A stretch of 64,000 bases of DNA from CBDBBY01 sp965203795 (lineage in GTDB: Bacteria; Pseudomonadota; Alphaproteobacteria; Rhodobacterales; Rhodobacteraceae): assembly GCA_965203795.1 (NCBI GenBank), contig OZ241915.1, positions 2,046,001 to 2,110,000 on the forward strand. Reading direction: 5' to 3'. Made by a program: the position numbers and the translations under genes. How positions within the stretch are numbered: position 1 is the stretch's first letter; every line of letters begins with the position of its first letter. Positions 16,823-25,165 of the stretch are shown piece by piece. The notes under the pieces are model-generated. The model was not told the DNA's origin. It did no database searches and saw only the letters and a list, made by a program, of their open reading frames with translations.

Positions 16823-18532
16823 TCAATGGCTTTCGCGGGTCACCGGCCGGGTGTCCTTGCCGACCAGGAAGTCCATGTCGGCACCGCGGTCCGCCTGCAG
16901 GACGTGATCGAAATACAGCCGGGCGTATCCCCGCTCGTAACGAGGCGGCTGCGGCCGCCATGCTGCGCGCCTTGCCGCCATGTCGGCGTCCGAAACCAGC
17001 AGATCCAGCGTTCCCGCCGCCGCGTCCAGCCCGATCTCGTCCCCGGTTTCGACAAGCGACAGAGGGCCGCCCGCCTCCGATTCCGGCGTCACGTGCAGAA
17101 CGACCGTTCCGTAGGCTGTGCCGGACATCCTCGCGTCGGAAATCCGGACCATGTCCCGGACGCCCTGCTCCGCAAGCCGCTTCGGTATCGGCATGTTTCC
17201 GACCTCCGGCATGCCGGGATAGCCCTTCGGTCCGCAGCCCTTGAGAACGAGCACGGTTGCCGGATCCACCGGCAGATCCGGATCATCGATTTTCGCCTTC
17301 ATGTCCTCGACGTTCTCGAAGACGCAGGCGCGCCCCTTGTGGCGCAGGAGGTCCGGCGTCGCCGCGGACGGCTTGATGATGGCGCCGTCCGGAGCGAGCG
17401 ACCCGCGCAGCACCCGGATCCCGGCCTTCGGCTTCAAAGGCTCGCCGAACGCGCTGATGACGTCCCGGTTGAAGCACTCCGCGCCTTCGCAGTATTTGCT
17501 GATGTCGCCGCCAAGCACGGTCTGGGCTGGACGGAGATTCGAGCCGAGCTCCGCGAGCACCGCCGGAACGCCCCCTGCGTAGCAGAAATCCTCCATCAGG
17601 TATTTCCCGGACGGCATGCAGTTGACCAGCAGCGGCATGTCCGCACCGATTTCGAAATCGTCCAGCGAGAGCTCGACCCCTGCCCTTCCCGCGATCGCGA
17701 GCAGGTGGACGACCGCGTTCGTCGATCCGCCGATGGCGGCGTTCGCGAGGATCGCGTTTTCGAAATTGGCTCGAGCGAGGATCTTCGACAGCCGCAAATC
17801 CTCCTCGACCATGGCCACGATCCGGTTTCCGGTCATGTGGGCAAGCGCCGTGCGCCGCGCGTCCACGGCCGGAAGCGCCGCATTGGTCGGCAGGCTCAGC
17901 CCCATCGATTCCACCAGGCTCGCCATGGTCGACGCCGTTCCCATGGTCATGCACACGCCCGCGGACCGGCTCATTCCGGACTCTGCGGACAGAAAGTCCC
18001 GGATCGTCATTTCGCCGGCCCGGACCGCCTCCGAGAACTTCCAGACATCGGTGCCCGATCCGATGTCGGTGCCCCTCCATTTGCCGTTCAGCATCGGGCC
18101 TGCGGATACCACGATCGTGGGAAGGTCGACCGACGCCGCGCCCATGACCTGTCCAGGCGTCGTCTTGTCGCACCCGCCCAGCAGCACGACGCCGTCCATG
18201 CCGTAGGCGCGGATGCACTCCTCCACGTCCATGGCGAGCAGGTTGCGGAACAGCATCGCAGTGGGCTTCATCTGGGTTTCGCCGAGCGAGCTCACGGGGA
18301 ACTCCACGGGAAAGCCACCCGCCTCCCACACGCCTCGCTTGACGGCCTCGGCGAGCACGCGCAGTCCCGAATTGCACGGCGTCAGCTCGGACCAGGTGTT
18401 GCAGATGCCTATGATCGGACGGCCGTCGAACGCCTGGTTCGGAAATCCCTGGTTCTTCATCCAGCTGCGGTGGATGAACCCGTCCCGATCGTTCTTGCCG
18501 TACCAGGCGAAATTTCGGCGAGCTTTCTTCAT
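16823..18532 (-). CDS. IlvD/Edd-family sugar-acid dehydratase (L-arabonate/D-xylonate dehydratase-like)
   Basis: 569 residues; an iron-sulfur and Mg2+ dependent dehydratase converting an aldonate to a 2-keto-3-deoxy acid. Cluster-ligand cysteines are expected in NTWSELTPCNSGLR, GGCDKTTPG and SAGVCMTMGTASTM, all present. Further hallmarks are KGCGPKGYPGMPEVGN and VRISDARMSGTAYGTVVLH with its catalytic serine. The sequence runs closely parallel to Rhizobium L-arabonate dehydratase throughout (FAWYGK, WLKNQG-like, PMLNGKWRG) rather than to IlvD proper. Together with the SDR at 625-1395 it could give steps one and three of non-phosphorylating pentose oxidation. It is convergent with the HIRAN gene and divergent from the SRPBCC gene. 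Confidence 0.88.
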   Translation of the reverse strand: MKKARRNFAWYGKNDRDGFIHRSWMKNQGFPNQAFDGRPIIGICNTWSELTPCNSGLRVLAEAVKRGVWEAGGFPVEFPVSSLGETQMKPTAMLFRNLLAMDVEECIRAYGMDGVVLLGGCDKTTPGQVMGAASVDLPTIVVSAGPMLNGKWRGTDIGSGTDVWKFSEAVRAGEMTIRDFLSAESGMSRSAGVCMTMGTASTMASLVESMGLSLPTNAALPAVDARRTALAHMTGNRIVAMVEEDLRLSKILARANFENAILANAAIGGSTNAVVHLLAIAGRAGVELSLDDFEIGADMPLLVNCMPSGKYLMEDFCYAGGVPAVLAELGSNLRPAQTVLGGDISKYCEGAECFNRDVISAFGEPLKPKAGIRVLRGSLAPDGAIIKPSAATPDLLRHKGRACVFENVEDMKAKIDDPDLPVDPATVLVLKGCGPKGYPGMPEVGNMPIPKRLAEQGVRDMVRISDARMSGTAYGTVVLHVTPESEAGGPLSLVETGDEIGLDAAAGTLDLLVSDADMAARRAAWRPQPPRYERGYARLYFDHVLQADRGADMDFLVGKDTRPVTRESH

Positions 18533-18651
18533 CGGGCAAATCCTGCATGTCTTGATCGGTCAAAGCGGCCGCAACGCGCCGCCGACTAGCATTATGCGGC
18601 ATTTGGTGGAAATGTTCATGCTCCAATCGCGGGCTGACGGTGGGCGGCGCC

Positions 18652-19113
18652 ATGAAGTACGAGCTTGAGATCGAAATAGGCAGGCCGCGGGATGAGGTGG
18701 TCCGGATGTTCGACGACCGCGAGCGGTTCAAGGAGTGGCAGCCGAGCCTCGTCGAGTTCAGGCATCTGTCGGGCGAGCCCGGCCAGCCGGGCGCGAAGGC
18801 GGAGCTTGTCCACAAGATGGGCAAGCGGAACGTCACTATGCTGGAGACGGTCACGGACCGGAACCTTCCGCACTCGTTCTCCGGCACCTACGAGGTGAGC
18901 AACTGCTACAACACGGTCGAAAACGTCTTCGAAGAGCTGTCCCCCGGCACGACCAAGTGGAGATTTCGCACGGAGTTCACCTTCCGGGGATACATGAAGT
19001 TCATGGCGTTCCTGATGCCGGGCGCGTTCAAGAAGGAAAGCTGGAAGCACATGGTCAATTTCAAGGAATTCGCCGAAGGCGATGCCGGGCGGAACGCCTC
19101 CGAGTCGGCGTGA
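18652..19113 (+). CDS. SRPBCC-family (START/polyketide-cyclase-like) protein
   Basis: 153 residues from ATG 18652 (a GTG four codons earlier is possible). The pattern MKYELEIEIGRPRDEVVRMFDDRERFKEWQPS, with a helix beginning P-x-x-x-V and a tryptophan at the end, then VHKMGKRNVTMLETVTDRNL and a long C-terminal helix, is that of the SRPBCC helix-grip fold, which makes a hydrophobic ligand pocket. Neither ligand nor reaction can be predicted. The stop overlaps the next gene as GTGA, giving probable translational coupling. Confidence 0.75.
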   Translation: MKYELEIEIGRPRDEVVRMFDDRERFKEWQPSLVEFRHLSGEPGQPGAKAELVHKMGKRNVTMLETVTDRNLPHSFSGTYEVSNCYNTVENVFEELSPGTTKWRFRTEFTFRGYMKFMAFLMPGAFKKESWKHMVNFKEFAEGDAGRNASESA

Positions 19114-19661
19114 ACGAACGCACCATCCCGACCGATTCCGACTCTCCCGGATCCGTTGAGCAGGAGCTGGCGCGAGTCGGCTCTTCGGCTGCGGAGCTGG
19201 AGGACGCGTTCGAAAGACTCGGCGGCGACCGGCAATTCCTGTCCCGGATGGTGCAATGCGCACGAAACCCGCGCCTGCAATCGGGCTCCACTTGGATGAT
19301 CAAGCGCGCATTGGAACGCGGCAACGCCGTTCCGGACTTGTCGGACGAGATTCTGCAGCTGCTTCCTGCGATGGATGAGTGGCAGGCGCGGCTTCACTTG
19401 CTCCAGTCAATCCGGTTCCTCCGGATCTCCAGCCGGGAAAAGGAGGGTCTTCACGCGGAGCTGCTTCGGCTGGTCCGGGATGGCAACAACTTCGTTCGCG
19501 CATGGGCGTACGACGGGCTGCACCGCTTGGGATCGCAGCACCCGGAATTTGCGGAGGAGGCCGAAGCGCTTTGCCAAGAGGCACTGGAATCGGAAACACC
19601 GTCCGTCAAAGCGCGCATCCGCAACCTGGCTGGTTTGAAGACCGCCAAGGCGACGGCGTGA
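19110..19661 (+). CDS. Hypothetical HEAT-like helical protein
   Basis: 183 residues from a GTG that overlaps the preceding stop. The first 25 residues are polar; the rest is almost all helical, with pairs such as WQARLHLLQSIRFLRI and LLRLVRDGNNFVRAWAYDGLHRL that look like degenerate HEAT repeats (DxxxxVRxxAxxxL). There is no signal peptide, membrane span or catalytic motif. HEAT-like proteins generally act as protein-binding scaffolds, but no partner is evident except its coupled SRPBCC neighbour. Function unknown. Confidence 0.65.
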   Translation: MNERTIPTDSDSPGSVEQELARVGSSAAELEDAFERLGGDRQFLSRMVQCARNPRLQSGSTWMIKRALERGNAVPDLSDEILQLLPAMDEWQARLHLLQSIRFLRISSREKEGLHAELLRLVRDGNNFVRAWAYDGLHRLGSQHPEFAEEAEALCQEALESETPSVKARIRNLAGLKTAKATA

Positions 19662-19668
19662 GGCTGCG

Positions 19669-20961
19669 GTGAAGCGCACGCCGTACTGGTGGGACGTCGC
19701 GGGACCTCCCGAACCGTTCAATTCCGAAAGGGTTGCGCCCTCGGCGGACGTGGCGGTTGTGGGCGCCGGCCTGACCGGCCTGTCCGCTGCGCGGACACTG
19801 GCAAAATCGGGAAAGAGCGTAGTCTGCCTGGACGCGGGACCTCCCGGCATCGGCGCTAGCTCCCGGAACGGCGGAATGATCGGGGGCGGGCACCGGATAC
19901 CGTGGGACGCGCTCGTGGCCCGATATGGCGAAAGCGTCGCGACAGAGCTGATGCGGGAAATGCATCTCGAATCCATGGCGTTCGCCAAAGGCTTGATGGC
20001 TGAAGAGGGCATCGATTGCGATTTCGCCCAGACCGGCAGGCTCCAAGCCCTGTGGAATGCGTCCGACTACGATTCCGTCGCCCGCAACCTCAAGAAAATC
20101 GCGAAGGCGATCCCGCTCGCGGCGGAAATGGTTCCGAAATCCCGGGTTCGCGACGATGTGGCGTCCGATGCGTACGGGGGCGGCGTGCTGTACCATGAGC
20201 ACGGCGGCCTCAACCCGGCGAAGTGGGTGAAGGGGATCAGGGATGCGGCCGTGCGGGCCGGCGCCAATGTCCAAGGCGGATCCGAAGTGCGATCCTTGGA
20301 GAGATCGGGTTCAGGGTGGAAGGTGGAGACGTCCGGCGGCCGTGTCGATGCGGGCGAGGTTCTGCTCGCCACGAACGGCTACACGCCCGCGGGCCTCGGC
20401 GGGATCTCGAGACGGGTGTTTCCGATTCCCAGCTTCATCATGGCGACCGAGGAGCTGGGCGCGAACAGGGTTCGGGACATGTTTCCGAACCTCCGCATGA
20501 TCGTGGAAACGAGGCTGCGCCATTGCTACTACCGACCCTCTCCGGACGGAAAGCGGGTTGTGTTCGGAGGCCGGGCGGCGATGTTCAACGCTCCCGAACG
20601 CTTCACCGACAGCCAGCTGCGAAGACTCATGACTGGCGTCCTTCCGGACTTGCGCGACGCGGCGGTAACCCACAGCTGGCGGGGCAATACCGGCTTCACG
20701 TTCAGCCTGTCGCCGAACGTCGGACAAATCAATGGCGTTTGGCATGCGATCGGCTATTGCGGAAACGGAAACGCCATGGCTCCGTGGCTGGGCCACAAGG
20801 CCGCGCTGTCGATCCTCGGCGACCCCGAAGGGCGAACGGCGTTCGCCGAAACCGGGCTTGCCGGCAGATGGTGGTACGGCGGCAGCCCGTGGTTCCTGCC
20901 GTTCGCCGATGCCTATTACAGACTGAAGGACCTCCGGGCCGACCTTCGAAAGCCAAGATGA
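19669..20961 (+). CDS. FAD-dependent amine oxidoreductase (DAO family, gamma-glutamylputrescine oxidase-like)
   Basis: 430 residues starting with GTG. The FAD-binding loop VAVVGAGLTGLSAARTLAKSG lies near residue 28; GIGASSRNGGMIGGG is the DAO-family loop that contacts the flavin; the C-terminal WRGNTGFTFSLSPNVGQINGVWHAIGYCGNGNAMAPWLG closes the cofactor site. The N-terminal YWWDV resembles PuuB-type enzymes that oxidise a primary or secondary amine to an aldehyde and release H2O2. An aldehyde dehydrogenase is encoded 5.4 kb downstream in the same direction, so amine catabolism is a reasonable inference. The precise substrate is unknown. Confidence 0.85.
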   Translation: MKRTPYWWDVAGPPEPFNSERVAPSADVAVVGAGLTGLSAARTLAKSGKSVVCLDAGPPGIGASSRNGGMIGGGHRIPWDALVARYGESVATELMREMHLESMAFAKGLMAEEGIDCDFAQTGRLQALWNASDYDSVARNLKKIAKAIPLAAEMVPKSRVRDDVASDAYGGGVLYHEHGGLNPAKWVKGIRDAAVRAGANVQGGSEVRSLERSGSGWKVETSGGRVDAGEVLLATNGYTPAGLGGISRRVFPIPSFIMATEELGANRVRDMFPNLRMIVETRLRHCYYRPSPDGKRVVFGGRAAMFNAPERFTDSQLRRLMTGVLPDLRDAAVTHSWRGNTGFTFSLSPNVGQINGVWHAIGYCGNGNAMAPWLGHKAALSILGDPEGRTAFAETGLAGRWWYGGSPWFLPFADAYYRLKDLRADLRKPR

Positions 20962-21188
20962 GCCTGCGCCGTCCGGCGAGCGGCCGGGCCGAACGAACGG
21001 GTGCCCGGAATGCGTGCAGGGCGATCGGCGGAGCGCCGATGGAATGCTTGCGCGCCCCTTCCCAATCCGTATTGTCCGCCTTCGGCGTCGGCCTTGGCGA
21101 CAGGGACCGCGGCGCTGTTTCAGCCTAATCCGAGCGTCCGCCTGAATATTGCAAGGCCGGTATGACTCTACCAACACCGGAGGATATC

Positions 21189-22394
21189 ATGAATCTCATT
21201 CGAGACTTCAAAATCGCGGCCGCAGCCGCCTTGGCCGTCGGCGCCCTCGCGGCGAGCGGCGCAAGCGCACAAGACACGATCAAGATCGGAACGATCGCTC
21301 CGAAAACCGGCCCGCTGGCCGGCGGCGCAGTCGTCACGCAGTGGCCCAATGTCGAACTTTGGACCAAGCTGATCAATTCGCGAGGCGGCCTCATGGTCGG
21401 CGGCAAGCAAATGATGCTCGAAGTGATCGAGTACGACGACAAGACGAACCCGGGCGAGCACATCAAGCTGGCGCAGCGGCTTGCGGAGCAGGACGAGGTG
21501 GATTTCATCGTCGCGCCGTACGGAACAGGCTTCAACATCGCGACGGCGCCGATATACGGACGCTACGGCTATCCGATGATCGCCGTTTCCGCCATCACGG
21601 ACAAGATCGGCGAACTGACGGAGCGCTATCCGAACCTTTTCTTCACGCTCGGTTCGACCACGGCATTCGTCGAGGGGGTTCGCGACATTCTTGTCGAGCA
21701 GCGCGACGCCGGGGCAATCAGCAACAAGGTCGCCATGGTCAACGTGGCCGACGCCTTCGGCATCGAGCTGGCGGACCGCGCCCGCGAACTGTTCGTCGAA
21801 GCGGGATTCGACCTTGTTTACGACAAGTCGTACCCGCTCGGGACGCCGGACCTTTCGCCCGTTATGAAGGGTGCCAAGGCGTCCGGGGCCGATTCCTTCA
21901 TCGCATGGTCCTATCCGCCGGACTCCTTCGGGCTGGCCGAACAGGCGATCATCGAAGATCTGGACGTGCCGATCTATTACTCGGCGGTCGCGACCAGCTT
22001 CCCGGCGTTCAAGGGCGCTTACGGCGACAAGATCAACAACGTGCTCGGCGCAGGCGGCACGAATGTGGACGACCCGAAGATCGCTGAATACCGGGCGGCG
22101 CACGAGGAGCTCACCGGCAAGGTTGCCGACTATTGGGCGTCGGCGAACACTTTCGCGGCTCTGCAGATCCTCGAGCAGGCGATCGAAGGCGCCGGAACTT
22201 TGGACCGCGACGCCGTCACCCAGTACATCAAGGACAATTCCTTCGACACGGTCATGGGCGCGCTCACCTTCGAAAGCAACAATTCCGCCACCTTCTGGTC
22301 GGTCGGCCAGTGGCAGGACGGCGTTTTCCGAGGCGTGAAAGGCTCCAACGTGGAAGGAGCGGTCCCGGTCCGGCTGAAGGACGGCTGGAACTGA
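21189..22394 (+). CDS. ABC importer substrate-binding protein, LivK/branched-chain amino acid family
   Basis: 401 residues. ATG 21189 is chosen because GGAGG lies five bases before it and it gives a clean signal peptide (MNLIRDFKIAAAAALAVGALAASGASAQ). The mature protein starts DTIKIGTIAPKTGPLAGG, the usual opening of family-6 periplasmic binding proteins, and folds into two lobes (NKVAMVNVADAFGIELAD; GADSFIAWSYPPD). Such proteins bind amino acids, amides, urea or aromatic acids. Its genes for permeases and ATPases follow directly, then oxidative enzymes, suggesting that the ligand is an aromatic or amine compound rather than leucine. That is inference. Confidence 0.88.
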   Translation: MNLIRDFKIAAAAALAVGALAASGASAQDTIKIGTIAPKTGPLAGGAVVTQWPNVELWTKLINSRGGLMVGGKQMMLEVIEYDDKTNPGEHIKLAQRLAEQDEVDFIVAPYGTGFNIATAPIYGRYGYPMIAVSAITDKIGELTERYPNLFFTLGSTTAFVEGVRDILVEQRDAGAISNKVAMVNVADAFGIELADRARELFVEAGFDLVYDKSYPLGTPDLSPVMKGAKASGADSFIAWSYPPDSFGLAEQAIIEDLDVPIYYSAVATSFPAFKGAYGDKINNVLGAGGTNVDDPKIAEYRAAHEELTGKVADYWASANTFAALQILEQAIEGAGTLDRDAVTQYIKDNSFDTVMGALTFESNNSATFWSVGQWQDGVFRGVKGSNVEGAVPVRLKDGWN

Positions 22395-22410
22395 ACCGAA
22401 ACCAAACATC

Positions 22411-22438
22411 CCAAGGCGGCGCGAGCGCGCCGCCTTGG
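22411..22438 (+). terminator. Perfect 12-bp GC hairpin after the LivK-type gene
   Basis: CCAAGGCGGCGC and GCGCCGCCTTGG pair perfectly around a 4-base loop, 16 bp after the stop codon. No T-tract follows and the permease gene lies 195 bp further on in the same direction. A partial terminator or RNA-stabilising stem is more likely than a full stop. Confidence 0.6.
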
Positions 22439-22632
22439 AAGCGTCCCGACTGAACACCGCGAATCCTGAAATGCCCGCGTTCCTTTCGCCCATGCCCGGA
22501 GCGGCAGCTCGGCTTGCGGATTCGAGGCTTTCCTGCATCCGCCGCGAGCGGCGGGAACACGCGCGACCTGTTCCCGCGCCGACAGGCGCGGACGCGGCGT
22601 TCGCGGAAACGGCTTAAGCAAAAACCGGCCCG

Positions 22633-23499
22633 ATGCTGGATATCGTTGTTTCGGGCTTGCTGCTTTCCGGCACCTACGCGCTGGTCGCGATGGGGCTCAA
22701 CCTTCAGTACGGCGTCGCGCGGATCATGAATCTGGCGAACGGCGAAGTGCTGGTCCTCGGCGCGCTGGCGGCGTTCTGGCTTTATACGACATCGCTGGTG
22801 TCCCCCTTGCTGACGGTCGTGCTCGCCGCACCCGCCGCGTTCATCGGAAACTGGCTGATTTACCGGTTCCTTCTGCTGCCGCTGGTCCGGCGGTCGAAGG
22901 ATCGCGGCCAGCTGGAGGTCAACGCGATCCTTGCGACCTTCGGAATGTCGTTCTTCCTGATCGGCGTCATGGTTTCGATCGAAGGCGGATTCTTCGCCTA
23001 CAAGTATCTGTCGGAACCGGTATCGATCATCGGCTCCACGACCTCGCTGAACAGGGTGGTCGCCTTCCTGATCGCGGTGGCGATCGCAGGCGGCCTCTAT
23101 TTGTGGCTGAACCGGACCCGTCCGGGCGTCGCGGTGCGCGCGGTTGCCGTCAGCACGGAGGCAAGCGGCCTGGTCGGCATCAATGTGGACCGGATCTCGG
23201 CCTTGGCGTTCGGGCTCGGCGGAGCGATCGCCGCGGTCGGCGGCGCGCTCATTTCGACCTTCATCACGCTGGACGCGTCGATCGGCGTCGTCTTCACGAT
23301 GAAGGCGCTGATCATCGTCATCATGGGAGGCGTGGGCGAAATCCGCGGCGCCGTTGTGGCGGCGCTGATCCTCGGGCTCGTCGAAACCGGGGTCGCGACG
23401 CTCGTGGATCCCGGCCTGACGCTCGCCGCAGCCTATCTCATCTTCCTGCTTGTTCTGCTGTTCCGCCCGCAGGGCCTGTTCGGAAGGCGCGCGCTTTGA
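22633..23499 (+). CDS. Branched-chain-type ABC permease, LivH family
   Basis: 288 residues with about eight hydrophobic segments. The opening SGLLLSGTYALVAMGLNLQYGVARIMNLANGE is the typical LivH start, and VSTEASGLVGINVDRISALAFGLGGAIAAVGGAL contains the cytoplasmic coupling region. The end (FRPQGLFGRRAL) is the usual LivH C-terminus. It overlaps the LivM gene by four bases (TTGA). The 238-bp gap upstream holds a hairpin and no other gene. Confidence 0.9.
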   Translation: MLDIVVSGLLLSGTYALVAMGLNLQYGVARIMNLANGEVLVLGALAAFWLYTTSLVSPLLTVVLAAPAAFIGNWLIYRFLLLPLVRRSKDRGQLEVNAILATFGMSFFLIGVMVSIEGGFFAYKYLSEPVSIIGSTTSLNRVVAFLIAVAIAGGLYLWLNRTRPGVAVRAVAVSTEASGLVGINVDRISALAFGLGGAIAAVGGALISTFITLDASIGVVFTMKALIIVIMGGVGEIRGAVVAALILGLVETGVATLVDPGLTLAAAYLIFLLVLLFRPQGLFGRRAL

Positions 23500-24431
23500 G
23501 AACGACCGGATGGCAGGAACTGGCGATAGCGGCGGCCGTCGCGGCGGCGGCCATATTGGTTCCGTTCGTCGCCAACGGCTACTGGCTCTCGATCGCCGTC
23601 ACCGCCATGATGTACTTGGCGCTGGCGACGAGTTGGGCCCTGTTCTCCGGCCCCACCCACTACATTTCCTTGGCGACGGGCGCGTTTTTCGGCGTCGGCG
23701 GCTACGCCGTCGGCGCCGGGATGAGCGATTATGGCCTGCCCTTCTGGGTGGCAGCCATTATCGGCCCTGTCGTCGCCACTGTGCTCGCGGCGTTGATCGG
23801 CATGGCGACATTGCGGCTTTCGGGGGTCTACTTCGTGATCTTCACGCTCGGCCTCGCCGAAATGGTCCGGAATCTCGTCAGCTGGATCCAGAACAACTTC
23901 CTGGGTTCGCGGGGGCTTTACGTGTTGACCGACCTGCGGGACCAGCACATCTATTGGATGCTCCTTGCGGTCGCCGCCGCCGTTTACCTGTTCGGCTGGC
24001 TGGTGAACCGGTCGCGCCTCGGCTTCGCCTTGCGGATCATCGGCGGCGACGAGACCGTCGCCCGCCATGTCGGCATCAACACTGCGAACGCCAAGGTCGT
24101 GCTGTTCGCCTCCAGCGGCTTCTTCGCCGCTCTGGTCGGCGCGATCCTTGCGCCGCGCTACAGCTATATCGAGCCTAACCAGGTCTTCTCGCCTCAGCTC
24201 TCGTTCCTGGTCGTGATCATGGCGCTTCTCGGCGGCGCGGGACGGCTCTGGGGACCGCTGGTGGGCGTCATTCCGTTCACGATCATCTGGGAGTTCGTCA
24301 GCGTCCAGTTTCCGAACCAGTCGACGATATTTCTCGGGCTCGCGTTCCTGCTGATCGTTTACGCGCTGCCGCACGGCGTGGTCGGCCGAATCGAGCAGCT
24401 GCGCACCCGAGCGCGCGAACGCCGGTCGTGA
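23496..24431 (+). CDS. Branched-chain-type ABC permease, LivM family
   Basis: 311 residues from TTG 23496, which overlaps the LivH stop as TTGA and has CGGAAGG upstream; no better start exists before the first hydrophobic segment. LivM features include YLALATSWALFSGPTHYISLATGAFFGVGGYAVG, GMATLRLSGVYFVIFTLGLAEM and the coupling loop FALRIIGGDETVARHVGINTANAKV. The frame stays open far upstream inside livH, but that part is antithetic to the LivH frame and not expected to be translated. It overlaps the ATPase gene as GTGA. Confidence 0.88.
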   Translation: MRTTGWQELAIAAAVAAAAILVPFVANGYWLSIAVTAMMYLALATSWALFSGPTHYISLATGAFFGVGGYAVGAGMSDYGLPFWVAAIIGPVVATVLAALIGMATLRLSGVYFVIFTLGLAEMVRNLVSWIQNNFLGSRGLYVLTDLRDQHIYWMLLAVAAAVYLFGWLVNRSRLGFALRIIGGDETVARHVGINTANAKVVLFASSGFFAALVGAILAPRYSYIEPNQVFSPQLSFLVVIMALLGGAGRLWGPLVGVIPFTIIWEFVSVQFPNQSTIFLGLAFLLIVYALPHGVVGRIEQLRTRARERRS

Positions 24432-25165
24432 AACACTCCGGCACCGTCCTTTCCATCAAAGGCGTCACGAAGCGCTTCGGCGGCCTCGTGGCCGTCGGCG
24501 ACATGTCCTTCGATGTGGGCGAGCACGAGATGGTGGGAGTCATCGGACCCAACGGATCCGGCAAGACGACGATGATGAACATGATCTCGGGCGTCTACAA
24601 GCCTACCGCCGGCCGGATTTCGGTGAAGGGGCGGCGCATTTCGGAAATGCCTGCCCAGAAGATCGCCCGGGAGGGGGTCGGGCGCACGTTCCAGCTCGTA
24701 CGCCTGCTGCCCGGATTGAACGTGCTGGAAAACGTCGCCGCCGGAGCCGTGTTCGGCCACCGCCGCCGATGGGGAAGCGATGCTGCGGATTTCGCCCACG
24801 CCATGCTCGAGCGCGTGGGACTCGAAGCCATGACCTACGCTCCGATCTCCCGGCTGACCTACATCGACCAGAAGCGGCTCGAGCTTGCGAGGGTGCTGGC
24901 TGGCGAACCCGAGGTCCTGCTGCTCGACGAATGGCTCGCGGGACTAAATCCGACTGAGCTTGAAACCGGCATCGAGCTGGTTCACGCCCTTCGCGACGAA
25001 GGGCGGACAGTTGTGCTGGTCGAGCACGTGATGGACGCGATCCGATCCTTGTGCGACCGGTGCGTGGTCATGTCGTCGGGCGCGAAGATCGCGGAAGGCG
25101 CCCCCGACGAGGTTCTTTCCGACCGGGAAGTCGTCCGCGCCTATTTGGGCGAGGACGATGATTGA
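24428..25165 (+). CDS. Branched-chain-type ABC ATPase, LivG family
   Basis: 245 residues from a GTG in a 4-base overlap. Walker A GPNGSGKTT, the LivG-specific RTFQLVRLLPGLNVLENVAAGA, Walker B LLLDEWLAGL and the His switch VLVEHVMD are visible. Two departures deserve note: the signature region reads LTYIDQKRLELARVLAGEP rather than LSYGxQ, and Walker B ends D-E-W instead of D-E-P. Both are tolerated in this family, and the ATP-binding core otherwise looks intact. The stop overlaps the LivF-type gene by eight bases. Confidence 0.88.
   Translation: MKHSGTVLSIKGVTKRFGGLVAVGDMSFDVGEHEMVGVIGPNGSGKTTMMNMISGVYKPTAGRISVKGRRISEMPAQKIAREGVGRTFQLVRLLPGLNVLENVAAGAVFGHRRRWGSDAADFAHAMLERVGLEAMTYAPISRLTYIDQKRLELARVLAGEPEVLLLDEWLAGLNPTELETGIELVHALRDEGRTVVLVEHVMDAIRSLCDRCVVMSSGAKIAEGAPDEVLSDREVVRAYLGEDDD

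Noticed and set aside
24428..25165. LivG as a pseudogene because of its unusual signature and D-E-W Walker B
   Set aside because: The frame is intact, overlaps its neighbours as expected, and LivG proteins often have a modified signature.
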